DNA of 64,000 nt, taken from Bordetella genomosp. 8 (lineage in GTDB: Bacteria; Pseudomonadota; Gammaproteobacteria; Burkholderiales; Burkholderiaceae_B). The notes below the pieces were generated by a model. The model did not search any database. It saw nothing but the letters and a program-made list of their open reading frames with translations, and had not been told where the DNA came from. This document shows, in pieces, positions 8,795 to 18,566 of this stretch (the first letter of the stretch is position 1; the number at the start of each line of letters is the position of its first letter). A program made the position numbers and the translations under genes. Location of the stretch: contig NZ_CP021108.1 of NCBI RefSeq assembly GCF_002119685.1, positions 6,076,001 to 6,140,000 on the forward strand, given 5' to 3'.

Positions 8795-9715
8795 TCAGGA
8801 GGCCGGGGCGGTAAACAAGCCGTCGAAGGCCTCCGTCATCAGCTGCACCGCCCTGCGCGCGGCGGCGGTCAGCGGACGGTCGCGACGAACGCATAGCTGC
8901 ACCTCCGCGCGCAGTGCCCCGGCGCGCGAGATGGCCACGGCCTTCAGCAGCCCGAGCTGGCAATCGTATTGCGCCGACAGGTGCGGCAGGACAGACACCG
9001 CGGCGCCCCGACGCACGATGCTGCGGATCATGGCGATGGAGTTCGCCGTGAGCAGGCATGGCGCTTCCGCGCCCGCCTGCTTCAGGTAGCGGTCGAACAG
9101 CTGGCGCAGGCTATAGCTGGCATCCGGCATCGCCAGCTTGTGGCGCAGCAGTTCGGCAACGGAAATCGATCGCCGGCGCGCCAGCGCATGGGTGGGGCTG
9201 ACGACCGCCACCAGCGGCTCGACGCCGCTGGCGATCACCTCGATTTCACGGCGTGGCGGCGCCTTGAACATCAGCGCGACATCGCAACGGCCGGCCGCGA
9301 CGGCCTCGGCGGCCCTGTCGGTGCTCGAAACCACCACGTTGAATTCGATGCCGGGGTGTTGCGCGTGATACCGCGCGATCACCGCGGGCAGCCACGTGTC
9401 GATGGCGCCTTCCAGGCAGTGGATGACCACTTCGCCGCGCCGCAGCCCCTCCAGGTCGCCGATCAGCGTCTGCACGCGCGACAGATTGCCGTATATCGCT
9501 TCCATTTCGGCCGCCAGCAACTGTCCGGATGCGGTCAGGACGACGCCGGTGGGCCGGCGCTCGAACAGCACCGTACCCAGCCGGTGCTCCAGCTTGGCGA
9601 TTTGCCGGCTGATGGCCGACGGGGTGACATGCAGCCGTGCGGAAGCCAGGCGTATGGAGCCTGTCGCCGCGGCTACCGAGAAGTACCGCAGCGCGGTCAG
9701 ATCGAGGTGTTGCAT
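8795..9715 (-). CDS. LysR-family transcriptional regulator
   Basis: This 306-residue protein starts MQHLDLTALRYFSVAAATGS. The N-terminal winged helix-turn-helix spans about residues 1-62 (ASARLHVTPSAISRQIAKLE) and is followed by a periplasmic-binding-protein-like effector domain. The ATG at 9715 fits the family better than a TTG three codons upstream. It is divergent from the Bug-family gene at 9818, with about 100 bases between them, so it probably regulates that gene and the downstream RidA and hydrolase genes. The effector is unknown. Confidence 0.9.
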   Translation of the reverse strand: MQHLDLTALRYFSVAAATGSIRLASARLHVTPSAISRQIAKLEHRLGTVLFERRPTGVVLTASGQLLAAEMEAIYGNLSRVQTLIGDLEGLRRGEVVIHCLEGAIDTWLPAVIARYHAQHPGIEFNVVVSSTDRAAEAVAAGRCDVALMFKAPPRREIEVIASGVEPLVAVVSPTHALARRRSISVAELLRHKLAMPDASYSLRQLFDRYLKQAGAEAPCLLTANSIAMIRSIVRRGAAVSVLPHLSAQYDCQLGLLKAVAISRAGALRAEVQLCVRRDRPLTAAARRAVQLMTEAFDGLFTAPAS

Positions 9716-9817
9716 TTCGCGCAAGGCCTTGTAGTTGAATAAACGCTACGCCTCCCCTGTATTTCCGCCGCATAGTCTGGTCACCGCTACGACGGTACAT
9801 ACAACAAGGGGAATGTA

Positions 9818-10843
9818 ATGAACAGCGCTTTGAAATACCAGCCCGCGCGACCGCTCGCGCGCGGCTTCCTGCGGCATGCCGTGCTTGCGTCGGCTCTGTT
9901 GTGCGCCGCCCTGCCCGCACTTTCCGCCCAGGCGGCGGAGCCTGCCTATCCATCCCGACCCGTGAAGATCATCGTCGGATTTCCGCCCGGCGGCGCCGGC
10001 GACCTCATGGCGCGGCTGGTGGCGGAACGCCTGGGCCGCTCCTTGCAGCAGACCTTCGTGGTGGAAAACCGTGCCGGCGCCGGCAGCACCATAGGCGCGG
10101 GACTGGTGGCGCGCGCGGATCCGGACGGCTACACCCTGCTGCTCGGCGTAACGGCCAGCCAGACGATCGCGCCGTCGATCTATTCGAACCTGTCCTACGA
10201 CAGCGCCAAGGCCTTCGCGCCGGTGGCCATGCTCGCCACCATCCCGGTCGCGCTCGTCGTCAACCCGGATGTGCCGGCGCATACGCCGAAAGAGCTGGTC
10301 CAGGTCGCGCGCCGGGCCAACCCGCCCCTGAGTTTCGCGTCCAGCGGCATCGGCGCGATCCCTCATCTCACTGCCGAGATCTTCCAGCAGGCCCAGGGCG
10401 TGAAGATGCTGCACGTACCCTTCAAGGGAGCCTCGCCGGCGATGACCGAGTTGCTGGCGGGACGGGTGCAGCTCATGTTCGACCACCTGCCATCGGTCCT
10501 GCCGTCGATCCGCGCCGGCAAGCTGCGGGTGCTGGGAATCGCGGGCGCCAAGCGCGCCGAGGCCTTGCCTGACGTGCCGACGCTGGGCGAAAGCGGCGTC
10601 GAAGGCGTGGAGGTGCGTTCCTGGTTCGGCCTGCTCGCGCCAGCCGGCACGCCCGAACCCATCATCGACAAGCTCAACGCGGAGATCGTCAAGGCCTTCG
10701 CCACGCCCGAGGCCCGGACGGCGCTGGCCAATATGGGCGCGGAGCCCCAGGTCACCACGCCCCAGGCCTTCGCGGAAATCATCCGGGCCGACACCGCGCA
10801 GTGGGCCGCCATCATCAAGAAGAACGGCATCAAGGCCGAATAG
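9818..10843 (+). CDS. Bug/TctC-family extracytoplasmic solute-binding protein
   Basis: This is a periplasmic tripartite-tricarboxylate-type binding protein of 341 residues. The Sec signal peptide is clear: basic start, hydrophobic core about 20-33, cleavage predicted after Ala40 (SAQAA). The mature protein opens with the family signature YPSRPVKIIVGFPPGGAGD and later has DVPTLGESG. No TctA/TctB membrane partners are adjacent, as is common for the many orphan Bug proteins of Bordetella. It is the first gene of a likely operon with RidA and hydrolase genes. Carboxylates or amides are typical Bug ligands; the ligand here is unknown. Confidence 0.92.
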   Translation: MNSALKYQPARPLARGFLRHAVLASALLCAALPALSAQAAEPAYPSRPVKIIVGFPPGGAGDLMARLVAERLGRSLQQTFVVENRAGAGSTIGAGLVARADPDGYTLLLGVTASQTIAPSIYSNLSYDSAKAFAPVAMLATIPVALVVNPDVPAHTPKELVQVARRANPPLSFASSGIGAIPHLTAEIFQQAQGVKMLHVPFKGASPAMTELLAGRVQLMFDHLPSVLPSIRAGKLRVLGIAGAKRAEALPDVPTLGESGVEGVEVRSWFGLLAPAGTPEPIIDKLNAEIVKAFATPEARTALANMGAEPQVTTPQAFAEIIRADTAQWAAIIKKNGIKAE

Positions 10844-10881
10844 ACAGTCCCCGATCAGGCCGCCCCACCAGGAGTCCATCC

Positions 10882-11268
10882 ATGAGCGTAAAAATCATCA
10901 CCCTGCCCGGTTCCCCTCCCCCGCTCGCGCCATATTCCCCGGCGACGCGCGCAGGCAACACCATCTATGTGTCCGGCATGCTCGCCATCGGCGCCAATGG
11001 CGAAACCGTAGGGGTAGGCGACGTACGGGCGCAGACGCGCCACGTGCTCGAATCCATCAAGGCGGTCCTTGCCGCGGCCGGCGCGACCATGAACGACATC
11101 GCGTTCAACCAGATCTTCGTCAAGGACCTGGCGGACTACGCCGCGGTGAACGAGGTATACGCGGCGTATTTCCCCAGCAATCCGCCCGCGCGCTACTGCA
11201 TACGGGCCGACCTGGTCAGGCCGGAATTCCTGGTCGAGATCGCGTCGACCGCATACGTGGGAGACTGA
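10882..11268 (+). CDS. RidA/RutC-family reactive enamine deaminase
   Basis: This 128-residue protein starts MSVKIITLPGSPPPLAPYSP after a GGAG site; the frame is open further upstream but overlaps the Bug gene. RidA proteins hydrolyse reactive enamine/imine intermediates. The family arginine that binds the carboxylate is present in PARYCIRADL, as is the C-terminal EIASTAYV. The neighbour three bases downstream resembles RutD, and RutC-RutD act in sequence on 3-aminoacrylate in E. coli pyrimidine breakdown. No rutA, rutB or rutF is nearby, so the substrate may differ. Confidence 0.85.
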   Translation: MSVKIITLPGSPPPLAPYSPATRAGNTIYVSGMLAIGANGETVGVGDVRAQTRHVLESIKAVLAAAGATMNDIAFNQIFVKDLADYAAVNEVYAAYFPSNPPARYCIRADLVRPEFLVEIASTAYVGD

Positions 11269-11271
11269 GCC

Positions 11272-12072
11272 ATGCCGCATATACAGGCGAACGGCATCTC
11301 CCACGCGTACGACCTGCACGGTCCCGCGGACGGCGCGCCCCTGGTGCTGATCGCCGGCATGGGTGGCACCGGGTCATACTGGCAGCCCCAGCTCGACGCT
11401 TTCTCGGCGGGCAGGCGTGTCCTGGTGTATGACCAACGGGGCACGGGCGGCACGGAACGCGTACCGGTGCGGGACATCCACCAGCTGGCCGACGACCTGC
11501 TTGCGCTGATGGATGGACTGGACATCGCATCGGCGGACCTGGTCGGCCACTCGACCGGCGGCGCGATTGCGCAGGTGATCGCCGCACGGCAGCCCGAGCG
11601 CGTCTCGCGCCTCGTGATCTATGCGAGCATCCACAGGGCGGACGCCTACCGTCGGCGGGTGTTCGGGCTGCGCAAGAAGATCCTGCAGGAACTGGGACCG
11701 GAGGTCTACGCGCAGGCCACGTCTCTGCTTTTCTATCCGCCTGAATACGTCGCTGAACACGACCTGGCCCTGCGTGCCGTGGAGCAACGTTCAGCCACTT
11801 CGGAGATTTCCGCGCCGGAGATCATGTTCAGCCGTATCGATTCCATCCTGGCCTTCGACTTCGCCGCCGAGCTGAAGAAGATACGCGCGCGCACGCTGGT
11901 CTGCTGCGCTGAAGACGACATGCTGACGCCCGCCTATTTCTCTCGCGAAATCGCCGCCGCGATTCCCGGCGCCCGGCTGCGCCTGAAGAACCGCGGTGGC
12001 CACGCATGGTCGCGCAGCGATGTCGCCGATTTCAACCGCATGGTCCTGGACTTCCTCGAGCTTGCGGATTGA
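11272..12072 (+). CDS. Alpha/beta hydrolase, RutD-like
   Basis: This 266-residue alpha/beta-hydrolase has the nucleophile elbow G92-H-S94-T-G, an acid in AEDDMLTP and the catalytic histidine in NRGGHAWSRSD. The early motif GMGGTGSYWQPQL and the YDQRGTGG segment closely resemble RutD, the putative aminoacrylate hydrolase. The start is three bases after the RidA-family stop, so translation is probably coupled. A strong terminator follows at 12088. The exact substrate is inferred from the pairing only. Confidence 0.82.
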   Translation: MPHIQANGISHAYDLHGPADGAPLVLIAGMGGTGSYWQPQLDAFSAGRRVLVYDQRGTGGTERVPVRDIHQLADDLLALMDGLDIASADLVGHSTGGAIAQVIAARQPERVSRLVIYASIHRADAYRRRVFGLRKKILQELGPEVYAQATSLLFYPPEYVAEHDLALRAVEQRSATSEISAPEIMFSRIDSILAFDFAAELKKIRARTLVCCAEDDMLTPAYFSREIAAAIPGARLRLKNRGGHAWSRSDVADFNRMVLDFLELAD

Positions 12073-12087
12073 CCTTACCGGATGGGA

Positions 12088-12121
12088 AAAAGGGCCAGGG
12101 GCATGAGCCCTTGGCCCTTTT
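12088..12121 (+). terminator. Intrinsic terminator after the RidA-hydrolase operon
   Basis: AAAAGGGCCA (12088-12097) pairs with TGGCCCTTTT (12112-12121), extended by GGGC/GCCC around an ATGA loop. The uninterrupted stem of about 14-15 pairs ends in four T's on the plus strand. It is 15 bases after the hydrolase stop. Confidence 0.85.
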
Positions 12122-12288
12122 GCCTATTGGCCATGCAATTGCATTCAAGGAGGATAATAGGCTCCGTTCCGTCAGGCTGCGGTAGTACGCCCACTTGGGC
12201 GCGGAAACGCGGATGACGGGTATGGACCATGACGGCGTGGCGTCGACCGCGACCCGGGCGTCCCCAACTTCCAACGAGGAACCACAGC

Positions 12289-13716
12289 ATGTACGAACAG
12301 TTGGCGTTGTATATCGATGGCGAATTCCTGTCCGGCGATGGGCGCCAGAGCCAGGACGTGACCAATCCGGCCACGCTGGAAGTGCTGGGCAAGCTGCCGC
12401 ACGCCACCGAGGCTGACCTGGACCGCGCGCTGCAGGCCGCGCAACGGGCCTTCGAATCCTGGCGCCGCACCTCCCCCATGGAGCGCTCGCGCATCCTGCG
12501 CAAGGTCGCCGAACTGTCGCGCGAACGCGCCCAGGAGATCGGCCGCAACATGACCCTGGACCAGGGCAAGCCACTGGCCGAAGCAGTCCTGGAAGTCACC
12601 AGCTGCTCGGAACACTGCGAATGGCACGCCGAGGAATGCCGCCGTATCTACGGCCGCGTCATCCCGCCTCGCAATCCCGACGTCCGCCAGTTCGTGGTGC
12701 GCGAACCCATCGGCGTCTGCGCGGCCTTCACGCCGTGGAACTTCCCCTACAACCAGGCGATCCGCAAGGTTGCCGCGGCGCTGGGCGCCGGCTGCACCGT
12801 CATCCTGAAAGGTCCGGAAGATTCGCCCAGCGCGGTCATGGCCATCGCCCGCATGTTCCACGACGCCGGGCTGCCCCCTGGCTGCCTGAACATCGTGTGG
12901 GGCGAGCCACCCAAGATTTCCGAATACCTGATCCGCTCCCCCATCGTCCGCAAGATCTCGTTCACCGGTTCCGTTCCGGTGGGCAAGCACCTGGCGGCCA
13001 TGGCCGGCGCGCACATGAAGCGCAGCACCATGGAATTGGGTGGCCACTCGCCGGTGCTGGTGTTCGACGATGCCGACATCGATCGCGCGGCGGAGATGCT
13101 GGCCCGCTTCAAGATCCGCAATGCCGGGCAGGTGTGCGTATCGCCCACGCGCTTCTACGTGCAGAAAGGCGCCTACGACAAGTTCCTGTCGCGTTTCACC
13201 GACGTGCTGAAGAACATCAAGGTGGGCAACGGCCTGGAGGCCGGCACGGAAATGGGCCCGCTGGCGCATGAGCGCCGCGTGCCCACCATGACGCGCTTCG
13301 TGGAGGATGCCGTCGCCAAGGGCGCCAAGGTGGTGCTCGGCGGCGCGCCGATCGAACGCGATGGCCACTTCTTCGCGCCCACCGTCATTACCGACCTGCC
13401 CGAAGACGCCATGCTGATGACGGAAGAACCGTTCGGCCCGCTGGCGCCGGTCGTGCCCTTCACCGATACGGACGAAGTCATCAAGCGCGCGAACAGCCTG
13501 CCGTTCGGGCTGTCGTCCTATGTCTTCACCAATTCGCTGAAGACCGCGACCAAGGTGTCCAACGCCTTGGAAGCCGGCATGGTGAACATCAACCACTTCG
13601 GCAGCGCCCTGGCCGAGACGCCGTTCGGCGGCATCAAGGATAGCGGCATCGGAAGCGAAGGCGGCACGGAGACCTTCGACGGCTACCTCGTGACCAAGTT
13701 CATCACGCATATCTGA
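12289..13716 (+). CDS. NAD(P)-dependent aldehyde dehydrogenase (semialdehyde dehydrogenase type)
   Basis: This aldehyde dehydrogenase superfamily member has 475 residues from the ATG at 12289 ([16 protein letters not shown]). Catalytic residues are in place: Asn151 (PWNFP), Lys174, general-base Glu249 (MELGGHSP) and nucleophile Cys283 (NAGQVCVSP). It most resembles GabD-like succinate or related semialdehyde dehydrogenases. It is separated from the upstream hydrolase by a terminator and about 215 bases, so it probably has its own promoter, although I see no convincing one. The neighbouring RidA-hydrolase pair could yield a semialdehyde for it, which is inference. Confidence 0.92.
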   Translation: MYEQLALYIDGEFLSGDGRQSQDVTNPATLEVLGKLPHATEADLDRALQAAQRAFESWRRTSPMERSRILRKVAELSRERAQEIGRNMTLDQGKPLAEAVLEVTSCSEHCEWHAEECRRIYGRVIPPRNPDVRQFVVREPIGVCAAFTPWNFPYNQAIRKVAAALGAGCTVILKGPEDSPSAVMAIARMFHDAGLPPGCLNIVWGEPPKISEYLIRSPIVRKISFTGSVPVGKHLAAMAGAHMKRSTMELGGHSPVLVFDDADIDRAAEMLARFKIRNAGQVCVSPTRFYVQKGAYDKFLSRFTDVLKNIKVGNGLEAGTEMGPLAHERRVPTMTRFVEDAVAKGAKVVLGGAPIERDGHFFAPTVITDLPEDAMLMTEEPFGPLAPVVPFTDTDEVIKRANSLPFGLSSYVFTNSLKTATKVSNALEAGMVNINHFGSALAETPFGGIKDSGIGSEGGTETFDGYLVTKFITHI

Positions 13717-13754
13717 GCCCAGCCGCCTGGCCGGGCCCGCCCTGGCCAGAACGC

Positions 13755-13786
13755 AAAAAAGCCAAGGGAGACCCTTGGCTTTTTTT
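13755..13786. terminator. Bidirectional terminator between ALDH and rpsQ
   Basis: The perfect 8-bp stem GCCAAGGG (13761-13768) / CCCTTGGC (13772-13779) is flanked by six A's on the left and seven T's on the right, so it works in both directions. It ends the plus-strand ALDH transcript and the minus-strand S10 block 16 bases past rpsQ. It therefore isolates S10 from spc. Confidence 0.9.
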
Positions 13787-13802
13787 CATCCGGAGCTTGC
13801 GC

Positions 13803-14084
13803 TCAGATGATGCGAGCGGCTTCGACCAGACGCACCACGCTCCAGGACTTGGAGCGGGAAATCGGGCGGCCTTCCGCGATTTCCACGGTGTCGCCTTCAT
13901 TGATCTGGTTGGTCTCGTCGTGCGCCTTGTACTTATTGGAGCGCATGACGATCTTGCCGTAAATCGGGTGCTTCACGCGGCGTTCGACCAGCACGACAAC
14001 GGTCTTGTCCATCTTGTTGGAGACGACCTTGCCGACCAGCGTACGCTTGCGCTTGGCTTGTTGGGTGTTTTGAGTTTCGCTCAT
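13803..14084 (-). CDS. rpsQ: 30S ribosomal protein S17, last gene of the S10 block
   Basis: S17 is a primary 16S rRNA-binding OB-fold protein. The start at 14084 gives [22 protein letters not shown], with 93 residues. An alternative ATG two codons upstream (14090) overlaps the rpmC stop as ATGA. Core motifs [20 protein letters not shown] and [14 protein letters not shown] are clear. It is followed directly by a strong terminator rather than by rplN. Confidence 0.96.
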   Translation of the reverse strand: MSETQNTQQAKRKRTLVGKVVSNKMDKTVVVLVERRVKHPIYGKIVMRSNKYKAHDETNQINEGDTVEIAEGRPISRSKSWSVVRLVEAARII

Positions 14085-14086
14085 GA

Positions 14087-14278
14087 TCATTTCCCTGCCT
14101 TCTCGGTCAGCAAAGTACGCACGCGCGCGATGTCCTTGCGCACCTTGCCGAGTTGGCTGGTGTTGGCCAGTTGCTGCGTGGCCTTCTGCATACGCAGACC
14201 GAATTGGGCTCGGAGCAGGCTTTCGAGCTCTTTCTGCAGCTCGTCGGCGCCTTTCGAGCGGAGTTCTTTGGCGTTCAT
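14087..14278 (-). CDS. rpmC: 50S ribosomal protein L29
   Basis: L29 is a two-helix protein at the polypeptide exit tunnel, part of the docking site for trigger factor and SRP. The 63 residues start [19 protein letters not shown] and contain [25 protein letters not shown] across the second helix. The gene lies 10 bases after rplP and meets rpsQ end to end. Confidence 0.97.
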   Translation of the reverse strand: MNAKELRSKGADELQKELESLLRAQFGLRMQKATQQLANTSQLGKVRKDIARVRTLLTEKAGK

Positions 14279-14288
14279 TTAGGACTCC

Positions 14289-14705
14289 TTAAGCACCGAT
14301 GTGACGCGCGACGAACGTCGTCGAGATCGGCAGCTTTGCGGCGGCCAGGCGGAAAGCTTCGCGTGCGAGCTCTTCGCTGACCCCTTCCATTTCATAGAGC
14401 ACCTTGCCGGGCTGGATTTCGGCGACCCAGTACTCCGGGTTGCCCTTACCGTTACCCATCCGGACTTCCGCCGGCTTCTGCGAAATCGGCTTGTCCGGGA
14501 AGATGCGGATCCAGATGCGGCCGCCACGCTTGATGTGACGGTTGATGGCACGACGAGCGGCCTCGATCTGGCGAGCGGTCAGGCGGCCGCGGCCGGTGGC
14601 CTTCAGGCCGTATTCGCCGAACGACACGTTGGTGCCGCGCGTGGCCAGCCCGGTGTTACGGCCCTTCTGCTCTTTACGATACTTTCTGCGTGAGGGTTGC
14701 AGCAT
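14289..14705 (-). CDS. rplP: 50S ribosomal protein L16
   Basis: L16 organises the A-site region of 23S rRNA. The 138 residues begin [17 protein letters not shown] and contain [19 protein letters not shown] and [16 protein letters not shown]. It follows rpsC by 14 bases, with a good GGAGA ribosome-binding site. Confidence 0.98.
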   Translation of the reverse strand: MLQPSRRKYRKEQKGRNTGLATRGTNVSFGEYGLKATGRGRLTARQIEAARRAINRHIKRGGRIWIRIFPDKPISQKPAEVRMGNGKGNPEYWVAEIQPGKVLYEMEGVSEELAREAFRLAAAKLPISTTFVARHIGA

Positions 14706-14719
14706 GATTGTTCTCTCCT

Positions 14720-15502
14720 TCAGGCGCCCGGCGCGGAGTCCGCCTTGCGGGGACCGCGGCCACGACCGCCAGGACGTCCGGGACGACCGTTGTCAGGACG
14801 GTCGCCGCGCGGCGCGCGACGGGGACGACGCTCTTCTTCGGCCGGCGTCGCGGTCTCGGGGGGCAGCTCGCCATTGGCCAGCATGTCGCCCTTGTAGACC
14901 CAGACCTTGATGCCGATCACGCCATAGGTCGTGTGGGCTTCCGAAGTGCCGTAGTCGATGTTCGCCTTCAGCGTGTGCAGCGGCACACGGCCTTCGCGGT
15001 ACCACTCGGTACGCGCGATTTCGATACCGTTCAGACGGCCCGAGCTCATGATCTTGATGCCCTGGGCACCCAGACGCATGGCGTTCTGCATGGCGCGCTT
15101 CATGGCACGGCGGAACATGATCCGCTTTTCCAGCTGCTGCGAGATCGAATCGGCGATCAGCTGGGCGTCGGTTTCCGGCTTGCGGATTTCCTCGATGTTG
15201 ACGTGCACGGGCACGCCCATCAGACGCTGCAGATCGGCCTTCAGGCTTTCGATGTCCTCGCCGCGCTTGCCGATGACGACACCGGGACGCGCCGAGTACA
15301 CCGTGATGCGGGCATTCTTGGCCGGACGTTCGATGACCACGCGACCAACCGAAGCGCTCTTCAGCTTCTTCTTCAGGTACTCGCGGACGCGAATGTCTTG
15401 AGCGAGCATGTCGCCGAAAGCCTTGTCGTCGGCGTACCAACGCGAGGACCAGTTACGGGTTACCGCGAGGCGGAACCCAGTGGGGTGAATTTTCTGACCC
15501 AT
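14720..15502 (-). CDS. rpsC: 30S ribosomal protein S3 with extended basic tail
   Basis: S3 lies at the mRNA entry channel and has helicase activity with S4 and S5. It has an N-terminal KH domain (about residues 38-106) and the C-terminal S3 domain, with the start [18 protein letters not shown]. At 260 residues it is longer than the E. coli form (233). The excess is a C-terminal tail of Arg, Gly and Pro ([19 protein letters not shown] and GRGRGPRK) predicted to be disordered. Similar tails occur in other betaproteobacterial S3 proteins. Confidence 0.97.
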   Translation of the reverse strand: MGQKIHPTGFRLAVTRNWSSRWYADDKAFGDMLAQDIRVREYLKKKLKSASVGRVVIERPAKNARITVYSARPGVVIGKRGEDIESLKADLQRLMGVPVHVNIEEIRKPETDAQLIADSISQQLEKRIMFRRAMKRAMQNAMRLGAQGIKIMSSGRLNGIEIARTEWYREGRVPLHTLKANIDYGTSEAHTTYGVIGIKVWVYKGDMLANGELPPETATPAEEERRPRRAPRGDRPDNGRPGRPGGRGRGPRKADSAPGA

Positions 15503-15511
15503 CGTGACTCC

Positions 15512-15841
15512 TTAGGCGCCGACCTTAACCGTGATGTGGCAGGTCTGCTTCTCGATACGATTGCCGCGGCCTTTGGCGCGAGCCGAGAAGCGCTTCAGCG
15601 ACTGAGCCTTGTCCACGTAGATCGTGGTTACTTTCAGCTCGTCGATGTCGGCACCGTCGTTGTGCTCTGCATTGGCGATGGCGGACTCGACAGCCTTCTT
15701 CAGGATGCCGGCAGCCTTCTTGGGGGAGAAGGTAAGGATGTTCAACGCTTGCGCGACCGACTTGCCACGGATCAAGTCCGCGACCAGACGGGTCTTCTGC
15801 GCCGAAATGTGAACACCACGGATAATGGCAGTCGTTTCCAT
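15512..15841 (-). CDS. rplV: 50S ribosomal protein L22
   Basis: L22 lines the polypeptide exit tunnel; changes in its beta-hairpin give macrolide resistance. The 109 residues start [20 protein letters not shown] and include the hairpin segment [19 protein letters not shown]. It is 3 bases after rpsS. Confidence 0.98.
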   Translation of the reverse strand: METTAIIRGVHISAQKTRLVADLIRGKSVAQALNILTFSPKKAAGILKKAVESAIANAEHNDGADIDELKVTTIYVDKAQSLKRFSARAKGRGNRIEKQTCHITVKVGA

Positions 15842-15844
15842 CGC

Positions 15845-16120
15845 TTACCTCTTGGCCTTTTTGTCCGCCGCGTGACCCTTGAACGTACGGGTCAGCGCGA
15901 ACTCGCCCAGTTTGTGACCGACCATGTTCTCGTTGATGTAGACGGGAACGTGTTGCTTGCCGTTGTGCACAGCGATCGTCAGGCCGATGAATTCCGGCAG
16001 GATCGTGGAACGGCGCGACCAGGTCTTGATCGGCTTCTTGTCTTTGACCGCGGTAGCCGTATCCACCTTCTTGATCAGGTGAGCATCGACAAACGGGCCT
16101 TTCTTGATCGAACGTGACAT
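15845..16120 (-). CDS. rpsS: 30S ribosomal protein S19
   Basis: S19 forms a complex with S13 in the 30S head. The 91 residues start [18 protein letters not shown] and contain [21 protein letters not shown] and the basic C-terminus [14 protein letters not shown]. It follows rplB by 12 bases. Confidence 0.98.
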   Translation of the reverse strand: MSRSIKKGPFVDAHLIKKVDTATAVKDKKPIKTWSRRSTILPEFIGLTIAVHNGKQHVPVYINENMVGHKLGEFALTRTFKGHAADKKAKR

Positions 16121-16132
16121 AGTGTTCGCCTC

Positions 16133-16960
16133 TTACTTGCGCTTGCGCCGTTGGACGATCATGTTGTTCGTCCGCTTGTTGCTACGGGTCTTGTAACCCT
16201 TAGCCGGAGTACCCCACGGGCTGACCGGTTCGCGGGCCTCGCCGGTACGGCCTTCGCCGCCACCGTGCGGGTGATCCACCGGGTTCATGGCGACGCCACG
16301 AACCGTCGGACGCACACCGCGCCAACGCATCGCACCGGCCTTGCCGATCTGGCGCAGGCTGTGTTCTTCATTACCGACTTCGCCGATGGTGGCGCGGCAC
16401 TCGATGTGCACGCGACGCACTTCGCCGGAACGCAGGCGGACCTGGGCGTACGTACCTTCACGCGCCAGCAGCACGGCGGAAGCACCCGCCGAGCGAACCA
16501 TCTGCGCACCCTTGCCGGGCAGCATCTCGACGCAGTGGATCGTCGTACCGACCGGGATGTTGCGGATCGGCAGCGTGTTGCCCGCACGGATCGGGGCTTC
16601 GATACCCGACACCAGGGTGGCGCCGACTTCCACGCCACGCGGAGCGATGATGTAGCGACGTTCGCCGTCGGCGTAGCACAGCAGTGCCAGGTGCGCCGTA
16701 CGGTTGGGGTCGTATTCCAGGCGCTCGACCTTGGCGGGGATGCCGTCCTTGTCGCGACGGAAGTCGACGATACGGTAATGCTGCTTGTGACCACCGCCAC
16801 GATGGCGGACGGTGATATGGCCGTTGTTGTTACGGCCCGAGCCGCGCTTCTTCTTTTCTAGCAAAGAAGCGACCGGCGCGCCCTTGTGCAGGTTCGGGCT
16901 GACGACCTTCACCATGCCACGACGGCCGGCGGAAGTCGGTTTCATTTTCACGAGGGCCAT
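16133..16960 (-). CDS. rplB: 50S ribosomal protein L2
   Basis: L2 is needed for subunit association and peptidyl transfer. The 275 residues start [19 protein letters not shown] and include [20 protein letters not shown] in similar form. The C-terminal loop [13 protein letters not shown] contains the histidine shown to be functionally important in E. coli. The ATG at 16960 directly follows the rplW stop at 16961. Confidence 0.98.
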   Translation of the reverse strand: MALVKMKPTSAGRRGMVKVVSPNLHKGAPVASLLEKKKRGSGRNNNGHITVRHRGGGHKQHYRIVDFRRDKDGIPAKVERLEYDPNRTAHLALLCYADGERRYIIAPRGVEVGATLVSGIEAPIRAGNTLPIRNIPVGTTIHCVEMLPGKGAQMVRSAGASAVLLAREGTYAQVRLRSGEVRRVHIECRATIGEVGNEEHSLRQIGKAGAMRWRGVRPTVRGVAMNPVDHPHGGGEGRTGEAREPVSPWGTPAKGYKTRSNKRTNNMIVQRRKRK

Positions 16961-17257
16961 TTACTTCACCTCCGCAAAGTCGATTTCCTGGCCTTCCTTG
17001 AGCGACACATAGGCCTTGCGCTCATTGCGGCGGCGACCCATGAATCGGCCAAAGCGCTTGACTTTGCCCTTGCGATTGAGGACCTGCACGGACTCGACCT
17101 GCACCTTGAAGAGCAGTTCGACGGCAGCCTTGATTTCCGGCTTGGTGGCGGTGTCGACCACGCGGAAAGCGACTTGCTGATTTTTCTCGGCGACGAAGGT
17201 GGCCTTTTCGGTCACGATCGGAGCCAGGAGCACCTGCATCAAGCGTTCGGTGTTCAT
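16961..17257 (-). CDS. rplW: 50S ribosomal protein L23
   Basis: L23 sits at the exit tunnel and is the main docking point for trigger factor and SRP. The 98 residues begin [20 protein letters not shown] and hold [21 protein letters not shown]. Its start overlaps the rplD stop by four bases (ATGA) and its stop abuts rplB, so the three are translationally coupled. Confidence 0.98.
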   Translation of the reverse strand: MNTERLMQVLLAPIVTEKATFVAEKNQQVAFRVVDTATKPEIKAAVELLFKVQVESVQVLNRKGKVKRFGRFMGRRRNERKAYVSLKEGQEIDFAEVK

Positions 17258-17871
17258 CCCAGCATCTCCTCGAGTTGAGCGATCGCGGGCTTGGTGATCA
17301 GCACTTTACGATAGTGGATCAGCGACAGCGGATCGGCATAACGCGGTTCAACCACGGCAACGTGCGGCAGGTTGCGGGTGGCGAGGTAAACATTTTCATC
17401 GACGGTGTCGGTGATGATCAGCACGGAATCCAGGCCCAGTTCCTTCAGCTTGGCCGCGGCCAGCTTGGTCTTGGGGGTATCCAGCGTGAACGTGTCGACG
17501 ACGGCGATGCGGTCTTCGCGAGCCAGCTGCGACAGGATCGAGCGGATCCCGGCACGGTACATCTTCTTGTTGACCTTCTGGCTGAAGTTCTCGTCAGGCG
17601 AGTTCGGGAAAATCCGGCCGCCCCCACGCCACAGCGGCGACGAGGTCATACCGGCACGCGCGCGGCCGGTACCCTTCTGGCGCCAGGGCTTCTTGGTGGA
17701 GTGCTTGACTTCCGAACGGTCCTTCTGGGCACGGTTGCCGCTGCGGGCATTGGCCTGGAAAGCCACGACGATCTGGTGGATCAGCGCTTCGTTGTAGTCG
17801 CGACCGAAAACGGTGTCGGGCGCGCTGAACGTCGCGGCCTGACCTTGTTCATTCAGGAGCTTGAGTTCCAT
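17254..17871 (-). CDS. rplD: 50S ribosomal protein L4
   Basis: L4 is a tunnel-constriction protein. In enteric bacteria it also regulates the S10 operon by attenuation and translational repression at the leader. The 205 residues start [19 protein letters not shown] and contain the tunnel loop ([20 protein letters not shown]). It follows rplC by 5 bases. No candidate L4 leader is obvious because rpsJ, not rplC, is preceded by tuf here. Confidence 0.98.
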   Translation of the reverse strand: MELKLLNEQGQAATFSAPDTVFGRDYNEALIHQIVVAFQANARSGNRAQKDRSEVKHSTKKPWRQKGTGRARAGMTSSPLWRGGGRIFPNSPDENFSQKVNKKMYRAGIRSILSQLAREDRIAVVDTFTLDTPKTKLAAAKLKELGLDSVLIITDTVDENVYLATRNLPHVAVVEPRYADPLSLIHYRKVLITKPAIAQLEEMLG

Positions 17872-17876
17872 GGTGC

Positions 17877-18566
17877 TTACGCTCCCTTCTTGGCCGGGGC
17901 CTTGATGGCCGGACGCACGACGATGTCCGCGCCCTTGTGGCCCGGGACGGCGCCCTTGACCAGCAGCAGGCCGCGCTCGGCGTCGACGCGCACCACGTCC
18001 AGGTTCTGGACGGTACGGGTCGCATCGCCCAGGTGGCCGGACATGCGCTTGCCGGGGAAAATACGGCCGGGATCCTGCGCCTGGCCGATGGAGCCGGGCA
18101 CGCGGTGCGAGCGCGAGTTACCGTGCGACGCGCGCTGCGAACCGAAGTGGTGGCGCTTGATCGTACCGGCGAAACCCTTACCGATGGTGGTGCCCGTCAC
18201 GTCGACCTGCTGGCCGGCTTCGAACACGCTTTCCACGGCGATCACGGCACCAGCCGCGAATTCGGCGGCACGGGCGGGATCGAGGCGGAATTCCTTCAGG
18301 ATGCTGCCGGCTTCAACGCCGGCTTTGGCGTAGTGGCCCGTCTGGGCCTTCGTCACGCGCGAGGCACGGCGCGTGCCGTAAGTCACCTGGACAGCGGCGT
18401 AGCCGTCGGCTTCCAGAGACTTCACCTGGGTCACACGGTTGTTCGACACGTCCAGCACGGTCACCGGAATGGATTCGCCATCCTCGGTGAAAATGCGGGT
18501 CATGCCGACCTTGCGACCCACCAGCCCGAGCCGGAACGCGGCGGGCGTGGGTGTCGAATTCGACAT
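17877..18566 (-). CDS. rplC: 50S ribosomal protein L3
   Basis: L3 is an early 50S assembly protein with a loop reaching the peptidyl transferase centre. The start at 18566 ([20 protein letters not shown]) has a GGAG site 9 bases upstream; a further in-frame ATG four codons earlier overlaps that site. The protein has 229 residues. The glutamine-methylation region [20 protein letters not shown] is recognisable. It is separated from rpsJ by about 320 bases, unusually long for S10 genes, with a strong hairpin in between. Confidence 0.97.
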   Translation of the reverse strand: MSNSTPTPAAFRLGLVGRKVGMTRIFTEDGESIPVTVLDVSNNRVTQVKSLEADGYAAVQVTYGTRRASRVTKAQTGHYAKAGVEAGSILKEFRLDPARAAEFAAGAVIAVESVFEAGQQVDVTGTTIGKGFAGTIKRHHFGSQRASHGNSRSHRVPGSIGQAQDPGRIFPGKRMSGHLGDATRTVQNLDVVRVDAERGLLLVKGAVPGHKGADIVVRPAIKAPAKKGA

